Source of the DNA: Candidatus Zhuqueibacterota bacterium
Lineage (GTDB): Bacteria > Zhuqueibacterota > Zhuqueibacteria > Residuimicrobiales > Krinioviventaceae
Direction: 5' to 3'
Length of the DNA: 13,161 nucleotides
Assembly: GCA_003854995.1 (NCBI GenBank)
Contig: RQOI01000023.1
Coordinates: 1-13,161 of the forward strand
Part shown: in pieces, positions 8,203 to 13,161 of the stretch
Position numbering within the stretch: the stretch's first letter is position 1
Layout of the letters: each line of letters opens with the position of its first letter
Notes under the pieces: model-generated
What the model was told of the DNA's origin: nothing
The model's database searches: none
Seen by the model: the letters and a program-made list of their open reading frames with translations, nothing else
Made by a program: the position numbers and the translations under genes

Positions 8203-9699
8203 TCAGACCTTGCCGGTCGTCGCCCAGCGCATGACCGATTTTTCATCCCACTCGGAAATCGGCTGCACCGGACTCATATGACCTCGATACATGACCGCCA
8301 GAGCATCGCAAATGCCAAACAGCTCCGGCAAATAAGAACTCACCAGGATGATCGCACATCCTTGCGCGGCCAATTCGCCGATCAGATTATAGATCTCCAC
8401 CTTGCTGAGCACATCGATGCCGCGCGTGGGTTCATCGAGCAGAAGAATCCTGCTGCCGTCCAGCAGTACTCTTGCCAGGGCCACTTTTTGCTGGTTGCCG
8501 CCGGAGAGTGCGACGACAGGATCGATAATGTTCGCATATTTGATGGCAACGCGATCGGCGACTTGGGTCACCTCTCTCATTTCTTTTCCAAGTTTCAGGC
8601 GACCCCAGCGATCGCTGAATTTTGGCAAAGATGAGAAGGAGATATTGTTGCGAATCGGCAAATCGATCGCCAATCCTTCTTCTTTTCGATTTTCGCTCAT
8701 CAGGCTCATGCCGATTGCCAGGCTGTCGCCGGGATGATGGCGACGGCCGAGCAGAAAGGTTTTGTCGCGGAGGGTGATCGCGCCGGCCCTGGCGTCGTCC
8801 AGGCCAAAGATGCGCCGCAGCGTCTCGGTGCGTCCGGCGCCGACCAATCCGGCGATGCCCAGAATTTCGCCGGCGTGCAGTTCGAATGATAGATCGTGCA
8901 CCTGCGGCGGATCATCAATGCCGCGCGCGGCAAAGACGACATCGCCGATCCTGTGCGGCGTGCGCGGAAACATCTGTTCGAGCGGCCGGCCCACCATGTG
9001 CGCCACGATCTTTTCGATAGATGTCTCGCGCATCGGTCCGGAGACAACGCTCTCGCCGTCGCGAAGAATGGTATAGTCGTTGGCTATCTGCTGAATTTCT
9101 TCGAGAAAATGGCTGATGTAGATGATGGTGACCCCTTTCTGCCGGAGACGATTGATCGCTGCGAACAGAGCGATGGTATCCTCTCTGGCCAGAGAGCTGG
9201 TCGGTTCATCCATGATGATGACGCGCGATCCGAGCAGGAGGGAGCGGGCAATTTCGACGAGCTGCTGCTGGCCGATGCTCAGTTCGCGAACTTTGGTTCT
9301 GACGTCGATAGCCGCATGGCCGAGCATGGCCAGCGCTTCGGCGGCGCGTCCCCATTGATGGCGGACAATCCCACAACGGTGCCTTTCAGAACCCAGCGTC
9401 ATATTTTCTTCTACGGTCAGGTGTGGCGCGAGGGTCAGCTCCTGATAAATCATGCTCACCCCGGCCGCGCGCGCCTGTTTGGGGCCATCTGGAGCATAAG
9501 GCGCGCCGTTGATCTGCATGGCGCCAGAATCCGGTTTCAGACCGCCGCTTAAAATTTTCATCAGTGTACTCTTACCGGCGCCGTTCTCGCCAATCAGGGC
9601 GTGTACAGTGCCGGCACGAACCTGCAGATCAACGTTTCTGAGCGCAATGACCGCGTCAAACCGTTTGCAGATGCCCTCCATATGTAAAAAGAGGTCCAT
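8203..9699 (-). CDS. Sugar ABC transporter ATP-binding protein, two ABC domains (RbsA-like)
   Basis: This 498-residue cytoplasmic ATPase has the usual tandem-domain design. Domain 1 has Walker A GENGAGKST (37-45), signature LSIGQQQ (140-146), Walker B VIIMDEPTSS (160-169) and the H-loop His197. Domain 2 has a degenerate Walker A GLVGAGRTE (284-292), signature LSGGNQQ (398-404) and Walker B ILLLDEPTRGID (418-429), with serine replacing the H-loop His (VSSYLPEL). This asymmetry is normal for the RbsA/MglA/XylG family, in which one site hydrolyses ATP and the other is degenerate. ATG 9699 directly follows the TAG stop of the binding-protein gene, indicating translational coupling; an alternative start six codons later (MEGICKRF) is possible. 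It drives the permease at 7221-8183. Confidence 0.96.
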   Translation of the reverse strand: MDLFLHMEGICKRFDAVIALRNVDLQVRAGTVHALIGENGAGKSTLMKILSGGLKPDSGAMQINGAPYAPDGPKQARAAGVSMIYQELTLAPHLTVEENMTLGSERHRCGIVRHQWGRAAEALAMLGHAAIDVRTKVRELSIGQQQLVEIARSLLLGSRVIIMDEPTSSLAREDTIALFAAINRLRQKGVTIIYISHFLEEIQQIANDYTILRDGESVVSGPMRETSIEKIVAHMVGRPLEQMFPRTPHRIGDVVFAARGIDDPPQVHDLSFELHAGEILGIAGLVGAGRTETLRRIFGLDDARAGAITLRDKTFLLGRRHHPGDSLAIGMSLMSENRKEEGLAIDLPIRNNISFSSLPKFSDRWGRLKLGKEMREVTQVADRVAIKYANIIDPVVALSGGNQQKVALARVLLDGSRILLLDEPTRGIDVLSKVEIYNLIGELAAQGCAIILVSSYLPELFGICDALAVMYRGHMSPVQPISEWDEKSVMRWATTGKV

Positions 9700-10665
9700 C
9701 TACTTTTCATCCAGCCATCTGGCAATCTCCGGCTCAGTCACGGCGCGGATATCAGGATCGTTCATATTCTCGGCAGTGACGAAAATGACATCGGTCTTGA
9801 CGAGAAGTGGGACAATTTCACCCTGCAAAGCGGCATATGCGGTCTTGACGCCCTCATAACCCATACGGAAGGGATCCTGCACCACCACGCCGGCGATCTC
9901 ACCGGTGCGAATGCCGTTGGCGACGGCGTCTGTATAATCAAATCCCACCAGCTTGACAGATTTTGCCTTGCCCGCCGTCTGCAGGGCGCGCATGAGGCCA
10001 AAGGTCGTGGCTTCGTTGGGGCAAAAGATGCCTTTGACGTTGGGAAATTTGTTCAAGAGATTTTGGCCTGTTTGCAAGGCCAGCTCCATTGTCGCGCCAG
10101 AGTACTGATCCGTCGAGACGAGACGGATGGCCGGCGCATTATCACGAATCCACGCCAAAAAGCCCTCTTCGCGCAATCCGGTGCTGTTGCTCCCTTCGTT
10201 GAAACGGACGAGAAAGACGTCGCCTGCGCCGCCGAGCAGATCGGTCAGTTTTTGCGCCGCCAGCTCGCCGGCGGCGTAATTATCGGTGGCGATATAGCTG
10301 GCAAAATCATGACCCTGCAGGCCGCTGTCCACGATGACCACGGGAATGTTCCGTTTGACCGCCGCACTGACCGGGCGCATGAGAGCGAATTCATCCAGAG
10401 GGGCGAGAACAATGGCATCGACGCCGCGACTGATGAAATTTTGCACAATATTGATCTGCTGTTCGCGGTCGCTCTCTTTTTGCGGCCCCTGCCAGAGGAG
10501 CTTGACCCCGAGCTCGTGCGCTGCTTTGGCACCACCGGCATGTACGCCCTTCCAGTACATGATATCGGTGCCCTTTGGGATGAGGGCGATCTCAACCTGG
10601 CTCGAGTGAGAACAGGCCAGGGATAAAATAAAGACGGCACTGATGAAAAGAATGATGCGTTGCAC
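9700..10665 (-). CDS. Sugar ABC transporter substrate-binding lipoprotein (RbsB-like)
   Basis: A 321-residue type 1 periplasmic binding protein. MQRIILFISAVFILSLAC is a clear lipoprotein signal with lipobox LSLAC and lipidated Cys18. The mature protein starts IALIPKGTDIMYWKGVHAGG, followed by GVDAIVLAPLDEFAL, NIPVVIVDSGLQG, IATDNYAAGELAAQ, GIFCPNEATTFGLMRAL and KLVGFDYTDAVANGI, all standard features of the ribose/galactose-binding fold. I start it at GTG 10665, which has a GAGGA ribosome site eight bases upstream; the in-frame TTG at 10680 overlaps that site and is unlikely. It begins 72 bases after the glycerate kinase stop and its own stop abuts the ATPase start. The sugar is not identifiable. 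It is clearly different in sequence from the binding protein at 3389-4330, so the two importers probably take different substrates. Confidence 0.93.
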   Translation of the reverse strand: MQRIILFISAVFILSLACSHSSQVEIALIPKGTDIMYWKGVHAGGAKAAHELGVKLLWQGPQKESDREQQINIVQNFISRGVDAIVLAPLDEFALMRPVSAAVKRNIPVVIVDSGLQGHDFASYIATDNYAAGELAAQKLTDLLGGAGDVFLVRFNEGSNSTGLREEGFLAWIRDNAPAIRLVSTDQYSGATMELALQTGQNLLNKFPNVKGIFCPNEATTFGLMRALQTAGKAKSVKLVGFDYTDAVANGIRTGEIAGVVVQDPFRMGYEGVKTAYAALQGEIVPLLVKTDVIFVTAENMNDPDIRAVTEPEIARWLDEK

Positions 10666-10695
10666 GGGTTTTATCCTCAATTTTCAGGCTTGAAT

Positions 10696-10723
10696 AAATT
10701 AGAAATAATTGATAATAATGCAA
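10696..10723 (-). promoter_or_regulatory. Possible promoter before the first sugar ABC operon
   Basis: The AT-rich gap between glycerate kinase and the binding protein holds TTGCAT (10718-10723) and, 16 bases on, TAATTT (10696-10701) on the minus strand. The -10 box is poor and such matches arise easily in AT-rich DNA. Transcription may instead continue from upstream, since I see no terminator hairpin in this gap. Confidence 0.3.
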
Positions 10724-10737
10724 GGAAAAGCTGATCT

Positions 10738-11903
10738 CTATGCAGGAGGACCGTCATCGACTTGAAAAAAGAGCCGGGCGATCCGCTCCGCCGCTTTTTC
10801 GATGAGCGTCTCTGCGTTGATGATAGCGTACTCGAGGGTCATTGGCCGATCGCAAATCGAAAACATTGACAGCAGGCCATGCTCAAAGAGCACATCCGCG
10901 TCATCCGAGATCGTGCCGCCGATGGCAATGACCGGGACGCCGTGGGCGCGGGCTCTTTTCAGGACGCCGGAGATCGTCTTCCCCATTGCCGATTGTGCAT
11001 CGATGCGGCCTTCGCCGGTGAGGATGAGCGCGGCATCGCGAATGTGTTCATCAAATCCGCAGGCGTCCAGCACGATATCGATACCTGAGGAGAGTTCAGC
11101 GTTGAGGAACGCCAAGAGTCCTGCTCCCAGCCCGCCGGCAGCGCCGGCGCCGGGAACATTCCGAACAGGCCGAGTCTTTTCTTCGACGAGCGCAGTAAAG
11201 CGTCGCATGTTCTCTTCGAGTTGCTCGACCATGCTCGGCGTGGCGCCTTTTTGCGGCCCGTAGAGTCGCGTCGCGCCGCGCTCGCCCAACAGCGGATTGT
11301 CCACATCGCAGGCGACTCTGATGGCAATCGCACAGCGCGCATCGAGGTGGGACAGATCAATATCTGTGATCTGGCCGAGCAGGCCGCCCGTCATGTATTC
11401 GGAAATTTCCACGTTGCCGGCATAAAAGCGGACGCCAAGCGCCTGCGCCATGCCCGCGCCGCAGTCGTTGGTCGCGGAACCGCCGATGCCGATGATGATC
11501 GTGCCGGCGCCCTGGTCCAGCGCCGCCAGCACAAGCTGACCCGTGCCATAGCTCGTTGTGTGTAGAGGATTTCGTTCAGAAGGGGGGAGCAGCGTCAGGC
11601 CCGACGCTGCAGCCATTTCGATCACAGCGGTTGCATCCGGTAAAAGCCCGAATTCGGCGGACACAGGCCTCCCGTTTGGCCCAACGACTTTTTTTTTACC
11701 ATCTCGCCCTTCGTCGCCGAGACCAATGCTCGGACAGTGCCTTCGCCACCGTCCGCCAGTGGTAATTTCACGATCTTAACACCTGCGCCAACTTTGCGAA
11801 TACCACGCTCCATGGCTTCGCAAACCTGCGCCGCAGACAGACTCTCCTTGAAAGAGTCGGGCGCGAGGACGATCTTTATATGTGCAAACTCAGATGGAGA
11901 CAA
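10738..11903 (-). CDS. Glycerate kinase, type 2 (GarK/GlxK family), interrupted by a -1 frameshift at an A9 run
   Basis: Two overlapping reading frames together encode one glycerate kinase, which phosphorylates D-glycerate with ATP. The first frame (11903 to stop 11622) gives KIVLAPDSFKESLSAAQVCE and LPLADGGEGTV, then goes out of frame after codon 72. The second continues VVGPNGRPVSAEFGLLPDAT, IEMAAASG, IIIGIGGSATNDCGAGMAQ, RVACDVDNPLLGERGATR, YGPQKGA, VPGAGAAGGLGAG and LTGEGRIDAQSAMGKT, the conserved blocks of this family. Joined by a -1 shift the product is 388 residues, against 381 for E. coli GarK, with no conserved block missing. The shift falls in nine A's at 11689-11697. It could be a sequencing error, a fresh mutation or real slippage. 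The start is TTG 11903, the only plausible in-frame start I found, and overlaps the NifU-like gene by 14 bases. The TTG choice is uncertain. Confidence 0.85.
11688..11697 (-). other. A9G slippery run at the glycerate kinase frameshift
   Basis: Read in the starting frame the minus strand is GTA AAA AAA AAG TCG. The last seven bases before TCG form A AAA AAG, the same heptamer used for -1 frameshifting in E. coli dnaX. A -1 slip there continues GTC GTT GGG, exactly the conserved kinase frame. An AAGGG sequence lies 12 bases upstream of the heptamer (11707-11711). A downstream GGCC/GGCC pairing exists but is only four base pairs. Whether slippage occurs cannot be told from sequence. Confidence 0.6.
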
Positions 11904-12120
11904 CTTGCTGAATATCGGGCAAGTGTTTGCGCAATTCGCGCTCGATGCCCATGCGCAACGTCATCTGCGACATGGGGCAGCCGGCGCACGCGCCCTGCAG
12001 GCGCAATTTTACGATTCCATCCTCTACATCGACCAACTCGACATTGCCGCCATCCGCGATCAGTGCAGGCCGGATGGTGTCGAGAACACTATTGACTTTA
12101 TCAAAGCTGATTTGCGACAT
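11890..12120 (-). CDS. NifU C-terminal domain (Nfu-like) iron-sulfur carrier protein
   Basis: A 76-residue protein made only of the NifU C-terminal/Nfu domain. It shows VLDTIRPALIADGGNVELVDVEDG and then GACAGCPMSQMTLRMGIE, with the Cys45-x2-Cys48 motif that holds a shared Fe-S cluster in a dimer of this family. Such proteins carry or deliver Fe-S clusters to client proteins in the cytoplasm. ATG 12120 is preceded by GAGG at five bases and begins eight bases after the rnfB stop; an in-frame start 31 codons earlier would lie inside rnfB and was rejected. Placement next to the multi-cluster RnfB suggests it may help mature that protein, which is inference. Its 3' end overlaps the glycerate kinase start. 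Confidence 0.92.
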   Translation of the reverse strand: MSQISFDKVNSVLDTIRPALIADGGNVELVDVEDGIVKLRLQGACAGCPMSQMTLRMGIERELRKHLPDIQQVVSI

Positions 12121-12128
12121 GTGAACCT

Positions 12129-12983
12129 CTATTGCTGATTTTCGATTTTTTCTTCCGCGACGACCGCCGGCTCCGGACGCGGCACTCGTACGACATAGGA
12201 TTTGCTGGGACATTTTTCAAATGCGACGTAAAGATCATCGGAGTGAATGTTCTTGATGACCGGCAGATTGCCGGACATTTCAATTGCGCCCTCTGGCGTG
12301 ACCTTGGGCGTGACGCAGATTTTGCAGGCAAAACAACCGACTGTGCACACAGATTTCACCGCTTTTGCCTTGTCTTGTGAGACGCAGGCCAGAAATACTT
12401 TTTGATTGCGCGGGATGAGCGCCATGATGCCGCGGGGGCAGGTCGTGACGCAAATGTTGCAGGCGGTGCATTTTTCCTCAATGACCACGGGCAAGCCATT
12501 GTCATTCATGTACATGGCGTCAAAAGGGCAGGCTCTGACGCACGAGCCGAGGCCGAGACAGCCATAGGAGCACGCCTTAGCGCCGCCGCCGATCAACTGC
12601 GCCGCGGTGCAATCCTGAATGCCTTCATAGACAAATTTATCGATGGCCTCTGCCTTGCCGCCCTGACACTGCACGACGGCGACTTTGGGATCAGACACCT
12701 CGGTCGTGACGCCGAGGATGGCGGCGACCTTTTGCGCCACGTCAGCGCCGCCTGGAGAGCATCTGTTCGGCGGTGTCTCGCCCTTGGCGACCGCCTCAGC
12801 ATAGGCGGCGCAGCCGGGTTTGCCGCATGCGCCGCAGTTGGCGCCTGGCAACGCGGCGAGAATCTGTTCCACCTTGGGATCAACAAAGACGGCGAATTTT
12901 ATCGACGCATAAGCCAGCGCAGCGCCAAATAAGAGTCCCAGACCACCCAGGACAATGATCGATGATAGTAGAATCGGATCCAT
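12129..12983 (-). CDS. rnfB: RnfB-type electron transport complex ferredoxin subunit
   Basis: This 284-residue protein has an N-terminal membrane segment (about 5-33), then the RnfB Fe-S domain with Cys50-x2-Cys53-x4-Cys58-x16-Cys75. A ferredoxin-like region follows: Cys138-x3-Cys142-x5-Cys148-x3-Cys152-Pro and Cys172-x2-Cys175-x2-Cys178-x3-Cys182-Pro. RnfB takes electrons to or from ferredoxin in the ion-pumping Rnf complex at the inner membrane. The C-terminal extension has Cys213, 217, 220 and 223 and a lone Cys258-Pro, lacking four cysteines expected of a second 2[4Fe-4S] unit. The tail is PxPEPAVVAEEKIE, probably disordered. ATG 12983 has a purine-rich GAGAGAG upstream and lies 30 bases after the predicted transcription start; a start at 13049 would lie in the promoter. 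Other rnf genes are not in the window, so an RnfB-like ferredoxin of another complex is possible. Confidence 0.88.
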   Translation of the reverse strand: MDPILLSSIIVLGGLGLLFGAALAYASIKFAVFVDPKVEQILAALPGANCGACGKPGCAAYAEAVAKGETPPNRCSPGGADVAQKVAAILGVTTEVSDPKVAVVQCQGGKAEAIDKFVYEGIQDCTAAQLIGGGAKACSYGCLGLGSCVRACPFDAMYMNDNGLPVVIEEKCTACNICVTTCPRGIMALIPRNQKVFLACVSQDKAKAVKSVCTVGCFACKICVTPKVTPEGAIEMSGNLPVIKNIHSDDLYVAFEKCPSKSYVVRVPRPEPAVVAEEKIENQQ

Positions 12984-13020
12984 ATCTCTCTCGATGAATG
13001 AACTCTTGCCAGAACTGTGA

Positions 13021-13049
13021 AATGTAAAAATAACCGGACACAATTGCAA
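13021..13049 (-). promoter_or_regulatory. Sigma70-type promoter candidate of rnfB
   Basis: TTGCAA (13044-13049) and TACATT (13021-13026) are 17 bases apart on the minus strand, giving a start near 13014 and a leader of about 30 bases before ATG 12983. The match is good but not perfect. It suggests rnfB is the first gene of this transcript. Confidence 0.5.
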
Positions 13050-13090
13050 GCGAAAAGGAAACAGTGCAGTAAGAGGTCAGTTTCTGGTAA

Positions 13091-13161
13091 AGACGCAAAA
13101 GATCAACTTGGCGCGGCCTTTGGCCGCAACCAAAAATATCCAAACCACCGAGGGCACCGAG
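13091..13161 (-). repeat. Probable intergenic repeat element: tandem CTCGGTG units plus GC-rich hairpin
   Basis: Read on the minus strand from the window edge, CTCGGTG occurs twice in a nine-base period (13146-13161). A hairpin GCGGCC-AAA-GGCCGC follows (13113-13127), extended after a small internal loop by TTGG/CCAA pairing, and then CTTTTGCGTCTTT (13091-13099 region). No open reading frame of note covers it. Short CTCTGTG/TTTGCGTC-like repeats with hairpins are common between genes in many uncultured bacteria. The element is cut by the window edge. Confidence 0.45.

Noticed and set aside
7221..8246. Longer permease start 21 codons upstream
   Set aside because: The added residues are arginine-rich and polar, overlap the ATPase gene end, and lack the GGAGG site that precedes ATG 8183.
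8896..9552. Plus-strand open frame of 218 codons opposite the ABC ATPase
   Set aside because: It lies wholly within the well-conserved ATPase gene and shows no family motif.
11655..11690. Stem-loop GGCC/GGCC and palindrome CCGAATTCGG after the slippery site as a frameshift-stimulating structure
   Set aside because: The arms are only four to five base pairs, much weaker than the dnaX stem, so I do not count them as evidence for programmed frameshifting.
13108..13133. GC-rich hairpin as a transcription terminator
   Set aside because: No T-run follows the stem on either strand in the correct position, so it is better treated as part of a repeat.
12880..13143. Minus-strand open frame of 87 codons upstream of rnfB
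   Set aside because: It runs through the repeat, the promoter and the start of rnfB in another frame, with no conserved motif or ribosome site.

Overview
The window is bacterial and almost fully coding. Every gene I can support lies on the minus strand, so transcription runs from about 13,000 down to 1. Lipoprotein-type binding proteins, an RnfB-type ferredoxin and a full-length RapA homologue suggest a Gram-negative bacterium that lives on sugars. An uncultured lineage of the FCB group would fit, but this is a weak inference and nothing here names the species. No tRNA, rRNA, CRISPR array or insertion sequence was seen, and no gene-free stretch exceeds 300 bases. The longest, about 180 bases at the right edge, holds a promoter candidate and a small intergenic repeat.

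Layout in transcription order. (1) At 13161-12984 lie an intergenic repeat with a GC-rich hairpin and a sigma70-like promoter. (2) rnfB (12983-12129) is followed by a 76-aa NifU C-terminal-domain protein (12120-11890) and a type-2 glycerate kinase (11903-10738). The kinase is interrupted by a one-base frameshift in a run of nine A's. (3) A complete RbsB/RbsA/RbsC-type sugar ABC importer follows: binding lipoprotein (10665-9700), double ATPase (9699-8203) and permease (8183-7221). (4) rapA, the RNA polymerase recycling ATPase (7198-4442), starts 22 bases after the permease. (5) A near-consensus promoter (4388-4416) opens a second sugar operon: binding lipoprotein (4330-3389), a secreted DUF5060/glycosidase/PKD/LamG enzyme (3337-887), a DUF2291 protein (876-247) and the start of a second double ATPase (246 to beyond base 1). 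The permease of this second system probably lies just outside the window.

How it may work together: the secreted multi-domain glycosidase would release a sugar from a polysaccharide or glycoside. The adjacent binding protein, ATPase and off-window permease would import it, with DUF2291 as a membrane-attached accessory. The first ABC importer handles another, unidentified sugar. Glycerate kinase would feed a three-carbon acid into lower glycolysis. RnfB and the NifU-like protein concern ferredoxin electron transfer and Fe-S assembly, and may simply share the transcript.

No wholly new system is evident. The points most worth following are the A9 frameshift in glycerate kinase, which matches a dnaX-type slippery heptamer; the RnfB C-terminal domain that has lost the ligands of exactly one of two clusters; rapA placed between two sugar importers; and the glycosidase plus DUF2291 inside an ABC operon.
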